NCBI GenBank assembly: GCA_038521865.1
Contig: JBCBKO010000001.1
Location: 186,001 to 250,000 of the forward strand
DNA: 64,000 nucleotides
From: CALBPI01 sp038521865
GTDB lineage: Bacteria; Pseudomonadota; Gammaproteobacteria; Steroidobacterales; Woeseiaceae
Direction: 5' to 3'
The notes below the pieces were generated by a model. That model searched no databases. It had not been told where the DNA came from and saw only the letters and a list, made by a program, of their open reading frames with translations. Below, one piece after another: positions 18,021 to 27,232 of the stretch; the stretch's first letter is position 1, and every line of letters starts with the position of its first letter. A program made the translations under genes and the position numbers.

Positions 18021-18371
18021 CTACTCGAGAAGCGCGGCTGCCCAGTCAGCCTCAGAGAATCCCACCAGAATCGTTGAATCGAGCGCCACGACAGGTCGCT
18101 TGACGAGGGTAGGGTGCTGCTGCAGCGTTTGCGCAGCGGCACTGCCGCCAGCGCTGGCACGGTCCGATTCGCTCAGTCCGCGCCATGTTGTGGATCTGCG
18201 ATTTACCAATTTTGCGTCGCCAACGGCGTCCAACCAGCTCTGTATTTCCTCCGTCGACGGTGTCTGCGCTCGAATGTCGACGAAGGTGTAGTCGAGCCCG
18301 TGGCCGTCCATCCACCGCATGGCTTTTCGGCAGGTATCGCATTGCTTGAGTCCATAGAGGATAGGTTTCAT
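18021..18371 (-). CDS. ArsC/Spx-family thioredoxin-fold protein (YffB-like)
   Basis: A 116-residue thioredoxin-fold protein of the ArsC/Spx/MgsR group. The N-terminus YGLKQCDTCRKAMRWM holds a CxxC (Cys11, Cys14), and the C-terminal half has the family LVKRPVVALD segment. It resembles YffB, which in many proteobacteria is encoded near dap genes; here it lies directly after dapD with a 4-base overlap. YffB is often labelled arsenate reductase, but the true substrate is not established. Confidence 0.8.
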   Translation of the reverse strand: MKPILYGLKQCDTCRKAMRWMDGHGLDYTFVDIRAQTPSTEEIQSWLDAVGDAKLVNRRSTTWRGLSESDRASAGGSAAAQTLQQHPTLVKRPVVALDSTILVGFSEADWAAALLE

Positions 18372-19186
18372 TCGGTCGCTGCCCGCAGCAACTCGTTTAA
18401 CCCCACTTTCGCACGTGTCTTGGCGTCTACGCGTTTGACAATGATCGCTGCGTAGAGCGAGTAGCTGCCGTCTGCTGAAGGCAGGTTGCCGGGGACGACG
18501 ACGCTGCCAGCAGGCACACGCCCGTAAGTGATGGTGCCTGTTTCCCGATCATAAATGCGCGTGCTTTGGCCGATGAACACGCCCATCGAAATGACACTGC
18601 CGGCCTCAACGACCACCCCTTCGACGATCTCTGAGCGCGCGCCGATGAAGCAGTCGTCCTCGATAATGGTCGGTGTCGCTTGCAGCGGTTCCAGCACGCC
18701 GCCAATGCCTACTCCACCGGACAAATGCACATTGCATCCAATCTGCGCGCAACTGCCGACGGTTGCCCATGTGTCGACCATGGTGCCGGAGTCAATATAG
18801 GCGCCGATGTTGGTGTAGCTCGGCATCAGGACGACATCTTTGCCGACGTAAGCACCCTGTCGAACCACCGCATCTGGCACTACCCGAACGCCGTCTCGTC
18901 GAAAATCCTCTTCGCTGTATTGCGCGTATTTCAACGGGACCTTATCGAAAAAGCGATTGGCGCGTTCTTCAATCAGGGTGTTGTCTCGGAGTCTGAATGA
19001 GAGCAAGACGGCTTTTTTCAACCACTCATTGACAACCCAGCCATCGGCCGTCGGTTCTGCTACCCGCGAGCCGCCGCTGTCGAGCTGTCCTAGCGCCTGG
19101 TCAACAGCCTTGACGACATCCGCATTGCTAGGGGTCAGCGTTGCGCGTTCATCCCAGGCGTTTTCAATGGTTTCCCTGATGTTCAT
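18368..19186 (-). CDS. dapD: Tetrahydrodipicolinate N-succinyltransferase DapD
   Basis: 272 residues from the ATG at 19186, with GGAG 10 bases upstream; E. coli DapD has 274. The frame is open for 86 more codons upstream, overlapping dapC, but that part does not match the family. The N-terminal helical domain (IRETIENAWDERATLTPSNAD) is followed by a left-handed beta-helix of hexapeptide repeats (about 100-235: NIGAYIDSGTMVD, VHLSGGVGIGG). It transfers succinyl from succinyl-CoA to tetrahydrodipicolinate, the step preceding DapC and DapE. Confidence 0.96.
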   Translation of the reverse strand: MNIRETIENAWDERATLTPSNADVVKAVDQALGQLDSGGSRVAEPTADGWVVNEWLKKAVLLSFRLRDNTLIEERANRFFDKVPLKYAQYSEEDFRRDGVRVVPDAVVRQGAYVGKDVVLMPSYTNIGAYIDSGTMVDTWATVGSCAQIGCNVHLSGGVGIGGVLEPLQATPTIIEDDCFIGARSEIVEGVVVEAGSVISMGVFIGQSTRIYDRETGTITYGRVPAGSVVVPGNLPSADGSYSLYAAIIVKRVDAKTRAKVGLNELLRAATE

Positions 19187-19208
19187 CGGTCTTGAGCTCC
19201 GGTTGCGG

Positions 19209-20384
19209 TTAGCGTTTACAAAACGCGGCGAGCCGCTCCAACGCTTCGCGAGTGTTATCGATATCTGCGACCAATGAAAGTCGAATGCGACCTGCGCCGG
19301 GATTGACCCCGTCAACCTCGCGCGCGAAATACCTGCCCGGCACCGCCGTGACATGCGTGTGTGCATACAGATCGCGGCAAAACACACGATCGTCACCGTC
19401 GATTTCCGGCCACAGGTAGAAGGCCGCAGGCGGTGTTTGTGCATCTAGGCTACCGCTCAGAGTGTCTGCCGCCATGGCGAACTTCTGGTTATAGGCGCGT
19501 CGATTGTCCTGAACGTGTGCATCATCGGACCAGGCCGCAATGCTGGCCGCCTGCACAGCTAGTGACATGCCGCATCCATGATAGGTTCTGTAGCGGGCGA
19601 ATAGATCGATAAGGGATGGGTCGCCCGCAACAAACCCTGACCTTAACCCCGGCAAGTTGGAGCGCTTCGAAAGGCTGTGGAATGCGAGCACATTGGGAAA
19701 CATGTCCGTGGCTGCGTTCAGTAACGAGACAGGTGGTTCGTCGCGATAAATGTCGATATAGCACTCGTCTGCCACGACAACGAAATCGTACTCGACCGCG
19801 AGTTCCACCAGTCTTTGTAGATAGGTCAGCGGAGCGACCGTGCCGGCCGGATTCACCGGCGAGCACAAATAAAACAGCCTCAAGGAGCGCAGAAGGTCGG
19901 GTGACAAGCGATCCAGATCGGGTAGGTGATGCTGCGTCGGGTCGGTCGCGAGATACACGGGAGTCGCGCCCGCCATCAAAGCCGCACCTTCATAAATCTG
20001 ATAGAACGGATTCGGCATCGCAACAACCGCACGTTCGGCGGGATCAATCAGTGCCTGGGCGATCGCAAACAGCCCTTCTCGAGTTCCGTTGACCGGGTGC
20101 ACCATGCGCTGTGGGTCTACGTGTAGCTGAAATCGCCTCTCGAGCCATCCTGCACACGCAGTGCGCAAATCGTCTGTGCCCCGGATCGGTGGGTATTTGC
20201 CCGCCGAAGCATGAAAGATCGCATTGTGAGCCTCGAGTGCTGCCGAAAACGGGGTGTGTTTAGGCTCTCCGACGGACAATGGGATCGCGCTTAGCCCTGA
20301 CGGTGGCGTGACGTCGGCAAGTAGTTCGGTCAGGAATTCAAACGGGTATGCCTGCAGGCGTTCAAATCCAGGATTCGGGCTCAT
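19209..20384 (-). CDS. dapC: Succinyldiaminopimelate aminotransferase DapC
   Basis: A 391-residue PLP-dependent class I aminotransferase. Features: the N-terminal SVGEPKHTPF loop, GKYPPIRGTDDLR, a NPAG stretch (CSPVNPAGT), VVADECYIDIY and the PLP lysine in SLSKRSNLPGLRSGF at about residue 240. Neighbour dapD supports assignment to DapC rather than a general aminotransferase. It converts N-succinyl-2-amino-6-ketopimelate to N-succinyl-LL-diaminopimelate. Its start overlaps the glnD stop by 4 bases, so glnD, dapC and dapD are probably one transcript. Confidence 0.92.
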   Translation of the reverse strand: MSPNPGFERLQAYPFEFLTELLADVTPPSGLSAIPLSVGEPKHTPFSAALEAHNAIFHASAGKYPPIRGTDDLRTACAGWLERRFQLHVDPQRMVHPVNGTREGLFAIAQALIDPAERAVVAMPNPFYQIYEGAALMAGATPVYLATDPTQHHLPDLDRLSPDLLRSLRLFYLCSPVNPAGTVAPLTYLQRLVELAVEYDFVVVADECYIDIYRDEPPVSLLNAATDMFPNVLAFHSLSKRSNLPGLRSGFVAGDPSLIDLFARYRTYHGCGMSLAVQAASIAAWSDDAHVQDNRRAYNQKFAMAADTLSGSLDAQTPPAAFYLWPEIDGDDRVFCRDLYAHTHVTAVPGRYFAREVDGVNPGAGRIRLSLVADIDNTREALERLAAFCKR

Positions 20385-23092
20385 GATGGGCGTCCGGCCA
20401 GTGCGCCCAAGAGGGATTCCCTGAGATTCTCCTGTTCTGATCGGGTCAGGGGCAATTCTTGTGCGCTCGTGAGGTAGAACACGTCTTCAGCCTTCTCGCC
20501 GATCGTTACAATTTTGGCGGCGCTGATATAAACGTCGCAGGCAATCAGTGTTTCACCAACGGTGTGCAGGAGTCCCGGATGATCGGCGCACACCAACTCC
20601 ATGGCCGTGCGTTTCTTCGTTTCATCTTTGCGAAAACTAATCGCTGTTGGCGTCTCGAACATGCGTTGAACTCTGGGAAGCGCTCGCTGCACCCGCAGTA
20701 TGTCGTCTTCTTCGCCGTTTACGATCGGCGTGAGCCTGCGCTCAATATCACTGATCAGCGTGGCATCAAGCTCGTTGCCCATCGAATTCGTCACGATGTA
20801 AGTGTCGAGGCTGAAGCCATTTTGTAGTTGTTCGATTCGGGCGTCCAACACGGATAGACCAAGTTCATCGAGCCTTGCAGTGACACCAGCAAAAGTGTGT
20901 TGGATCTGTGGCGTGTAGAGCATGATCGCCAAAGTGTTTTCGCGTTGGTTGGCAACCATCGACATCATGGGCGAGCTCGTGCCATTCGCACTCAGCGCGC
21001 TGGTATGCCACGCGATCTCCTCGGCGGAATAGCGAAGGAAGTAGTCTTTATCGACCACTGCGAAGAAAGAATCGATCGCTTCTGGTGCGACAACGCCCTC
21101 GAGTTTTTTGCGTGCATCGTCCAGCGTAACGCTGACCAAGTGCGTGGTGTTCGCTGGATTCTCAAGGCCGCGATCCAATGCCTGCGCTGTCGCTTCGTAA
21201 AGGTCTCGAAACAACTTCGCTTTCCAGGAGTTCCAGAGCTTTGGATTGGTCGCGCGAACATCTGCGGCAGTCAGCACATAGAGATAGTCGAGGCGCACGC
21301 GTGTTTGCATGCGCTCGGCAAACTTCGCAATCACCTCGGGGTCGCTGAGATCTTTCTTCTGCGCCGTCATTGAGAGGATGAGATGGTTAGCAACCAGCCA
21401 GCTGACGAGGTCTGCGTCATCGTCGCTCAGGCCGTGCTCACGGCAGAACAGGAGTGCATCCGTAGCGCCCAGCTCAGAGTGGTCGCCACCACGCCCTTTA
21501 GCGATGTCGTGAAACAATCCTGAGAGCAATGAGAGCGAATGGTCAGGTAGCCGCGACATGACCTGATTGCAATGATCATCTTCGCTCACGCCGAGCGCGA
21601 ATTTGCGCAAGTGAGACACCAGGAACAACGTGTGTTCATCGACGGTGTAGGCATGAAACAGGTCGTATTGCATCCTGCCCACAATGCGACCGAAAGCCGG
21701 GATGTAGTTACCTAGAATTTCGTATCGATTCATGCGGCGCAGGGCTTTCGTGACACCGGTCGGTGAGCGCAGCAAATCCAGAAAGAGGCGGTGATTGCGG
21801 GGGTGTTGCCTGAACTGCTCGTCGATCAGATGACGATGCTTGCGAATCAGTCCGATGGTGCGCGCGCTTACTCCCTTGAGGTCAGGGTTTTGTTGCAGAA
21901 TACGAAAAATACCCAGAAGCGCTGAGGGGTCTCTCAGGAACACGTCATCGTCGATGGCCTGCAAGTAACCGCTGCGACTGACAAACGATTCGTTGATCGC
22001 TTCGGGAGGCTCGTCGACCGATCCGAGTATGTCTTCCTCGAACAGTTGCAATAGAATTTCGTTGGCGCGTGAAACCTGCATCACCATCCGGTAGTAGCGC
22101 TGCATCATTTGCTCGACGCCCAGCGTGAAGCGGGAGTCCTCGTATCCGAGCAACTCAGCCAGCGCTTTCTGGTGATCGAACAGGAGCCGATCTTCTCGTC
22201 GCCCCGTCAGGATGTGCAGTCCGTAACGAATCGTCCATAGGAACTGCCGTGCGTCGACAAGGCGTGATGCTTGACCGGCTGTCAGAAAGCCGAATCCAGC
22301 GAGCGCTTCGAAGTCCTCCGCTCCGATATGGCGCTTTGCGATCCAGCTCACCATCTGGATGTCGCGCAGGCCGCCGGGACTGCCCTTCACATTGGGTTCG
22401 AGGTTGTAACCGGTACCGTCGTAGCGGTGGTGTCGGGCTTGTTGTTCACCGCGTTTGGCAACAAAAAAAGCAGCAGGGTCCCAGACCTCGTTCGGACCGG
22501 TCACTCGGACCATCTCCTCGTGGAGCCTCGCATTGCCGACCAGTCGACGTGATTCCATGAGTGTTGTCGCAACAGTCACGTCGTCCGCCGCTTGTTGTTT
22601 GCAATCGGCCACCGTACGAACGCTATGACCGATTTCGAGCCCCGTGTCCCAAAGCGCCGCGACAAAGTGTTCAACCGAATCGGTGTCGACTTCTCGTTCC
22701 CTGATCAATATCAGGATGTCGATATCCGACTCGGGATGCAGTTCGGCGCGGCCGTAACCGCCAACAGCGACGAGCGCGAAATCATCTTCCGAAACGTCAA
22801 AGTGGGCCCACAGATGGGTTAGCGCTGCGTCGACGATGCCCGCATTGGCCGCGACCAATACCTCGACTGCATCGCCATTGCGAAAGCGGTCCGCCAATGC
22901 CTCGCGTGCACTGCCGAGCATGTCCCGAAGGGCAATGGCATCAGCAGCCACTGCGTCGAGTTGGCTGACGAACCGCCCTACAGTGGCATCCGGGCCTGCG
23001 GGCTGAGCTGTATAGCGCCCAGTGCCGGCGGGTGTGGCGCCAGGGCGCGCCGTTGGATCAGGCTGCGCTTGCTCGGTCACGTTGTGCGGCAC
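20381..23092 (-). CDS. glnD: Bifunctional [protein-PII] uridylyltransferase/uridylyl-removing enzyme GlnD
   Basis: A 903-residue nitrogen sensor. The nucleotidyltransferase motif GGYGRAELHPESDIDIL is at about 111-127, the GlnD/PII-UTase region follows, the HD hydrolase motif LFHDIAKGRGGDHSELG is at about 525-540, and two C-terminal ACT domains (about 715-795 and 828-900) sense glutamine. It uridylylates PII when glutamine is low and reverses this when it is high. The GTG start at 23092 overlaps the map stop by 35 bases; the first 40 residues are Pro/Ala/Thr-rich and not conserved, so a later start is possible. Confidence 0.95.
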   Translation of the reverse strand: MPHNVTEQAQPDPTARPGATPAGTGRYTAQPAGPDATVGRFVSQLDAVAADAIALRDMLGSAREALADRFRNGDAVEVLVAANAGIVDAALTHLWAHFDVSEDDFALVAVGGYGRAELHPESDIDILILIREREVDTDSVEHFVAALWDTGLEIGHSVRTVADCKQQAADDVTVATTLMESRRLVGNARLHEEMVRVTGPNEVWDPAAFFVAKRGEQQARHHRYDGTGYNLEPNVKGSPGGLRDIQMVSWIAKRHIGAEDFEALAGFGFLTAGQASRLVDARQFLWTIRYGLHILTGRREDRLLFDHQKALAELLGYEDSRFTLGVEQMMQRYYRMVMQVSRANEILLQLFEEDILGSVDEPPEAINESFVSRSGYLQAIDDDVFLRDPSALLGIFRILQQNPDLKGVSARTIGLIRKHRHLIDEQFRQHPRNHRLFLDLLRSPTGVTKALRRMNRYEILGNYIPAFGRIVGRMQYDLFHAYTVDEHTLFLVSHLRKFALGVSEDDHCNQVMSRLPDHSLSLLSGLFHDIAKGRGGDHSELGATDALLFCREHGLSDDDADLVSWLVANHLILSMTAQKKDLSDPEVIAKFAERMQTRVRLDYLYVLTAADVRATNPKLWNSWKAKLFRDLYEATAQALDRGLENPANTTHLVSVTLDDARKKLEGVVAPEAIDSFFAVVDKDYFLRYSAEEIAWHTSALSANGTSSPMMSMVANQRENTLAIMLYTPQIQHTFAGVTARLDELGLSVLDARIEQLQNGFSLDTYIVTNSMGNELDATLISDIERRLTPIVNGEEDDILRVQRALPRVQRMFETPTAISFRKDETKKRTAMELVCADHPGLLHTVGETLIACDVYISAAKIVTIGEKAEDVFYLTSAQELPLTRSEQENLRESLLGALAGRPS

Positions 23093-23855
23093 CGAGCGTC
23101 AAGATTTCGAACCCGGTAGGGGTGACCAATACCGTGTGTTCCCATTGCGCGGATTGCGAATGATCTCGGGTGACGACCGTCCACCCGTCAGGTAGAAGTC
23201 GCGTGTGGCGTTTGCCGGCATTGAGCATCGGTTCAACGGTAAATGTCATCCCGGCCTCGAGCGGCATCCCCGTACCCGGCTGGCCGTAGTGAACAACCTG
23301 GGGGTCCTCATGGAATCCTCGGCCAATGCCGTGGCCGCAATATTCCCGGACTACAGAGAAGCGATGTCGCTCCGCGTGGCGTTGGACGGCATGGCCGATA
23401 TCGCCCAGCGTTTTACCCGGGGCGACTTGTTGGATACCCAGCATCATCGCCTCGTGGCAGATTGTGGCCAGGCGTTGCGCCTGAATGTTGGGCTTGCCCA
23501 CCATGAACATTCTGCTGGTATCGCCGTGCCAGCCGTCCTTGATCACTGTGATGTCGATATTCAGAGCGTCGCCCTGTCTCAGCACACGGTCGGATGGGAT
23601 TCCATGGCAAATGACGTGGTTTAGAGAGGTGCAAATCGATTTCGGGAAAGGGACTGGGCCGCCGCCGGTGTAGTTCAGAGGGGCAGGGATGGCGCCTTGC
23701 TCCTCGGTGATGTACCGATGGCAGCGTTCGTTCAACTCGTTGGTGGTGACACCCGGTTTGACATAATCAGTGATCATGTCGAGCACATCCGCAGCGAGTC
23801 GACCGGCTGTTCGCATCGCATCCTGTTCTTCCGGGGTTTTGATCGTAACTGGCAT
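23058..23855 (-). CDS. map: Type I methionine aminopeptidase
   Basis: 265 residues, the usual length. It removes initiator Met from nascent proteins. Metal ligands appear in order: Asp in NIDITVIKDGW and GDTSRMF, His in CGHGIGRGFHEDP, Glu in FTVEPML, Glu in QWEHTVLVT. It is divergent from rpsB and upstream of glnD, the standard gammaproteobacterial arrangement. Confidence 0.97.
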   Translation of the reverse strand: MPVTIKTPEEQDAMRTAGRLAADVLDMITDYVKPGVTTNELNERCHRYITEEQGAIPAPLNYTGGGPVPFPKSICTSLNHVICHGIPSDRVLRQGDALNIDITVIKDGWHGDTSRMFMVGKPNIQAQRLATICHEAMMLGIQQVAPGKTLGDIGHAVQRHAERHRFSVVREYCGHGIGRGFHEDPQVVHYGQPGTGMPLEAGMTFTVEPMLNAGKRHTRLLPDGWTVVTRDHSQSAQWEHTVLVTPTGFEILTLGAAQRDRASAA

Positions 23856-23968
23856 GGTGTTCCGTTGTTCCTACTACGCCCGACTGGGATGCCAGGCCCG
23901 CACCGCTAAAGGATACAGCCCCTGTGAACCGGCGGCCAACCCTTCTACTGGCGGTCAATTCAGTGGTG

Positions 23969-23977
23969 TGCTATAAA
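23969..23977 (+). promoter_or_regulatory. Extended -10 promoter of the rpsB operon with GC-rich discriminator
   Basis: TGC followed by TATAAA (23972-23977) matches an extended -10. It is followed by a GCGCGCGC run near the expected start site, a discriminator type linked to stringent (ppGpp) control of ribosomal genes. The -35 region is weak. A start near 23984 gives a leader of about 129 nt before rpsB. Confidence 0.5.
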
Positions 23978-24032
23978 GCGCGCGCTGCTGGCAAATGCCT
24001 GTAGTGACTCTAATTTTTTAAAACCACACGTT

Positions 24033-24112
24033 CACCGTCACCTGGTGCTGGGTGCCCCGCCGAAAAAGGGGTTGTGTCAGGGGGTGTTCGGAGGCTCAAC
24101 CCAGGAGATCTC
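24033..24112 (+). promoter_or_regulatory. Structured rpsB leader, probable S2 autoregulatory element
   Basis: The leader can form CACC/GGTG (24033-24036 with 24044-24047), CCCC/GGGG (24055-24058 with 24068-24071) and a long-range pairing CTGGGT (24048-24053) with ACCCAG (24099-24104) that touches the GGAG ribosome site at 24104-24107. In E. coli and relatives S2 represses rpsB-tsf through its leader; that this leader does so is inferred from position and foldability. Confidence 0.45.
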
Positions 24113-24970
24113 ATGGCTGACGTAACCATGCGCCAGATGCTGGAGGCAGGTGTGCATTTTGGACACCAGACCCGGTACTGGAACCCCAAAATGGCGCCTT
24201 TCATTTTCGGCGACCGAAATAAAATCCATATCGTAAACCTGGAGCGCACGCTCCCGTTGTTCCGTGAAGCACTCACCTACGTGAAGGGCCTTGCGGCAGA
24301 CGGCGGCAACGTCATGTTCGTTGGCACCAAGCGCAGCGCTCGCCAAACGATTGGCAAGGAAGCGGCTCGTGCCGGCATGCCATTTGTGAACTACCGCTGG
24401 CTCGGCGGCATGCTCACCAACTACAAGACCATCAAGCAGTCGATCAAGCGCCTGAAGGATCTTGAGAGCATGGAAGAGGGCGGCATCATTGACTCTCTCA
24501 CCAAGAAGGAAATCCTGAACTTGCGGCGCGAGCAGGAGAAGCTCGAGCGGAGCCTTGGCGGGATCAAAGACATGGGCGGTCTACCGGACGCGCTTTTCGT
24601 GGTCGATGTTGGCCATGAGAAAATCGCTATCGATGAAGCCCGCAAACTCGGCATTCCGGTGGTTGCTGTTGTCGATACCAACTGCGAGCCGGATGGTATC
24701 GACTATGTGATTCCAGGCAACGATGACGCTATGCGCGCGATCAGCCTTTACGCGACTGCTGTAGCGGACGCGATCCTCGAAGGTAAGGCCACGGCGCCAG
24801 AGACCATCCTTGGCGACGATGACTTTGTCGAGCTTGATGAGCAAGGCAACGTGCGCAAGCCGAAAGCTGGTGCGCGTCGCAAGCCTGTGGCTGCCAAAGA
24901 AGCCGCACCCGAAACGCCAGCGCCGGAAGCTCAAGAGGAGAAACCGGCCGCTGAATCCGGCAAAGAGTAA
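24113..24970 (+). CDS. rpsB: Small ribosomal subunit protein S2
   Basis: 285 residues from ATG 24113, with GGAG 5 bases upstream; an earlier in-frame start at 24074 would lie within the structured leader. The N-terminus MADVTMRQMLEAGVHFGHQ is typical. Later landmarks are FVGTKRSARQ, YRWLGGMLTNYKT and AVVDTNCEPD. The C-terminal 40 residues are an acidic/alanine-rich tail longer than in E. coli (241 residues). Followed 12 bases later by tsf. Confidence 0.97.
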   Translation: MADVTMRQMLEAGVHFGHQTRYWNPKMAPFIFGDRNKIHIVNLERTLPLFREALTYVKGLAADGGNVMFVGTKRSARQTIGKEAARAGMPFVNYRWLGGMLTNYKTIKQSIKRLKDLESMEEGGIIDSLTKKEILNLRREQEKLERSLGGIKDMGGLPDALFVVDVGHEKIAIDEARKLGIPVVAVVDTNCEPDGIDYVIPGNDDAMRAISLYATAVADAILEGKATAPETILGDDDFVELDEQGNVRKPKAGARRKPVAAKEAAPETPAPEAQEEKPAAESGKE

Positions 24971-24982
24971 ACGAGGATTACG

Positions 24983-25876
24983 ATGGCTATTACCGCGAGT
25001 ATGGTTAAGACGCTGCGCGAGCGTACCGGCGTCGGCATGATGGAATGCAAGAAGGCGCTGGTCGAAGCTGACGGCGACATGGACGCGGCAGCAAAGCTGC
25101 TTCGTGAAAAAGGCCAGGCGAAAGCTGACAAGAAAGCAGGTCGTGTTGCTGCTGAGGGTCGCATCGTCGTGGCTCATGGCGACGGCGCCTCGGCTTTGAT
25201 CGAAGTGAATTGCGAGACGGACTTTGTCGCCGCGGATGACAACTTCGTGCAGTTTGCGACGGCAGTCGGGAACCTGGTTGCGACCGAGCGACCTGCTGAC
25301 CTCGATGCGTTGATGGCCCTGACCATCGATGGCGCCACGGTTGAGGAAGCCCGTACGGCACTGGTTGCGAAAATCGGTGAGAACATCGGTGTGCGTCGCT
25401 TCGCTTTTGTGGAGTCCGCCGGTGGCGTGATTGGTAGCTACACACACAATGACCGCATTGGTGCGTTGGTCGCGGTTACTGACGGTGACGAGGACCTCGG
25501 GCGCGATATCGCGATGCATGTAGCGGCGAGTTCGCCCGTGTGCGTCGACGAGAACGACGTTCCTGAGGAGACCTTGGCAGCTGAGCGAGAGATTCTTGTC
25601 AACCAGGCGAAAGACAGCGGCAAGCCAGACGAGATCATCCAGAAAATGGTTGACGGTCGGATGCGCAAGTATCTCGCCGAGATCACTCTGGTGGGCCAGC
25701 CCTTTGTGAAAGACCCGGACGTCACCGTCGGCAAGCTGCTCAAGCAGGCTGGTGCCAGCGTCAGCGCATTCTTGCGCTTCGAGGTCGGCGAAGGCATCGA
25801 GAAAAAAGAAGACAACTTCGCTGAAGAGGTCATGGCTCAGGTCAAGGCTGCCTCAGAGTCAGACGACGACGAGTAA
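24983..25876 (+). CDS. tsf: Translation elongation factor Ts
   Basis: A 297-residue guanine-nucleotide exchange factor for EF-Tu. The N-terminal UBA-like module (LRERTGVGMMECKKAL) is followed by the core motif NCETDFVA, then the coiled-coil and C-terminal modules (GKLLKQAGASVSAFLRFEVGEGIE). ATG 24983 has GAGGA upstream. Length is close to E. coli Tsf (283). Co-transcribed with rpsB. Confidence 0.97.
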   Translation: MAITASMVKTLRERTGVGMMECKKALVEADGDMDAAAKLLREKGQAKADKKAGRVAAEGRIVVAHGDGASALIEVNCETDFVAADDNFVQFATAVGNLVATERPADLDALMALTIDGATVEEARTALVAKIGENIGVRRFAFVESAGGVIGSYTHNDRIGALVAVTDGDEDLGRDIAMHVAASSPVCVDENDVPEETLAAEREILVNQAKDSGKPDEIIQKMVDGRMRKYLAEITLVGQPFVKDPDVTVGKLLKQAGASVSAFLRFEVGEGIEKKEDNFAEEVMAQVKAASESDDDE

Positions 25877-25929
25877 GCCGATTCGGACTGCATTACACTG
25901 GGCTCGGCTTACGATGGGGAGATGACATA

Positions 25930-26655
25930 GTGGCTGCAACCGAAACACCGACAGCCCGAAGGATCCTGTTGAAGCTCAGCGGCGAAGCGCTGATGGGCGA
26001 ACTTAGATATGGGATCGATCCCGCCGTGATCGGACGAATCGCAAGTGAAGTCGCCGAAATTGTGAACTCCGGCGTGGAGGTTGCCATCGTCATTGGCGGC
26101 GGCAACATTTTCCGTGGCGCAGGTCTTGCTCGTGCAGGTATGGATCGAGTGACGGGTGATCACATGGGCATGCTCGCCACCGTGATGAATGCACTCGCAA
26201 TTCAGGATGCGCTTGAGCGTGCCGAGGTATACGCGCGTGTAATGTCAGCGCTGTCCATCAACGATGTCTGCGAGGATTACATTCGGCGACGTGCGATCAG
26301 GCACCTGGAAAAAGGGCGTGTGGTGATTCTCGCCGCAGGCACGGGTAATCCTTTCTTCACCACCGACACAGCAGCCAGCCTGCGTGCGATCGAGATCGGT
26401 GCTGATCTGATGCTAAAGGCGACTAAAGTAAACGGTGTATTCGACAGCGATCCGATGACCAATCCTGACGCAGAGCAATTGCCAGAGGTCAGTTTTGATC
26501 GTGTGCTCGCTGAGAAGCTGAACGTCATGGACGCGACGGCAATTGTGATGTGCCGCGATAACGAAGTGCCGTTACGGGTTTTCGATATGACCGAACCGGG
26601 TGCCCTGGTGCGCGTCGTCAATGGCGAAGCATTAGGCACGTTGGTGACAGCGTAA
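25930..26655 (+). CDS. pyrH: Uridylate kinase (UMP kinase)
   Basis: A 241-residue amino-acid-kinase-fold enzyme converting UMP to UDP with ATP. Motifs: LLKLSGEALMG at the N-terminus, VIGGGNIFRG, the DHMGMLATVMNALA helix, and LMLKATKVNGVFDSDP. It starts with GTG at 25930 (GGGGAG upstream), 54 bases after tsf, allowing a separate promoter, though none stands out. Bacterial PyrH is hexameric and inhibited by UTP. Confidence 0.97.
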   Translation: MAATETPTARRILLKLSGEALMGELRYGIDPAVIGRIASEVAEIVNSGVEVAIVIGGGNIFRGAGLARAGMDRVTGDHMGMLATVMNALAIQDALERAEVYARVMSALSINDVCEDYIRRRAIRHLEKGRVVILAAGTGNPFFTTDTAASLRAIEIGADLMLKATKVNGVFDSDPMTNPDAEQLPEVSFDRVLAEKLNVMDATAIVMCRDNEVPLRVFDMTEPGALVRVVNGEALGTLVTA

Positions 26656-26665
26656 GAGATGAAAC

Positions 26666-27223
26666 ATGATTGATGAAATTCAACAAGACGCCGATGAGCG
26701 CATGGGCAAGAGCGTGGACTCTCTGCGCACCGAGATGCAGAAGATTCGCACTGGCCGCGCGCACACCAGCCTACTCGATCACATCACGGTGGAGTACTAC
26801 GGCACCGAGGTACCGCTCTCTCAGGTCTCGAATCTTGGTGTCGAGGATGCGCGTACGCTGACCGTCACCCCGTGGGAGAAGGATATGGTGGGTCCGGTCG
26901 AGAAAGCGATCATGAATTCCGACCTCGGCCTGAACCCCGCAACCGCCGGAACTGTCATCCGTGTGCCATTGCCACCTCTTACCGAGGAACGTCGCAAAGA
27001 CATGATCCGAGTGGTTCGCAATGAGGCAGAGAATGGCCGCATTGCCATCCGCAATATTCGCCGAGATGCGCTGGGCGATATCAAGGAACTGCTCAAGGAA
27101 AAGGAAATCGGTGAGGACGATGAGCGTCGCGCAGGCGATGTGATTCAGGGTATGACCGATAAACACGTTGCGGCTGTTGATGCAGTGCTGGCGGAGAAAG
27201 AATCCGAATTAATGGAGTTCTAG
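26666..27223 (+). CDS. frr: Ribosome recycling factor
   Basis: 185 residues, exactly the usual size. A three-helix bundle plus beta domain that, with EF-G, splits the post-termination ribosome. Conserved stretches: MGKSVDSLRTEMQKIRTGRA, VEYYGTEVPLSQVSN, TVTPWEKDM, GLNPATAGTVIRVPLPPLTEERRK (read as three blocks). Ten bases after pyrH, in the conserved pyrH-frr-uppS order. Confidence 0.97.
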   Translation: MIDEIQQDADERMGKSVDSLRTEMQKIRTGRAHTSLLDHITVEYYGTEVPLSQVSNLGVEDARTLTVTPWEKDMVGPVEKAIMNSDLGLNPATAGTVIRVPLPPLTEERRKDMIRVVRNEAENGRIAIRNIRRDALGDIKELLKEKEIGEDDERRAGDVIQGMTDKHVAAVDAVLAEKESELMEF

Positions 27224-27232
27224 AGCGTACCG

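Noticed and set aside
18021..18371. Arsenate reductase function for the ArsC-like gene
   Set aside because: It has the CxxC of the YffB/Spx branch and no arsenic-related neighbours; position next to dapD points to YffB-like.
18380..19444. A longer dapD starting at 19444
   Set aside because: The extra 86 residues overlap dapC, are Arg/Ser-rich and not part of the family; the ATG at 19186 has a good ribosome site and gives the normal length.
24581..25519. 312-codon minus-strand frame across rpsB and tsf
   Set aside because: It spans two essential conserved genes and their junction, with no domain similarity.
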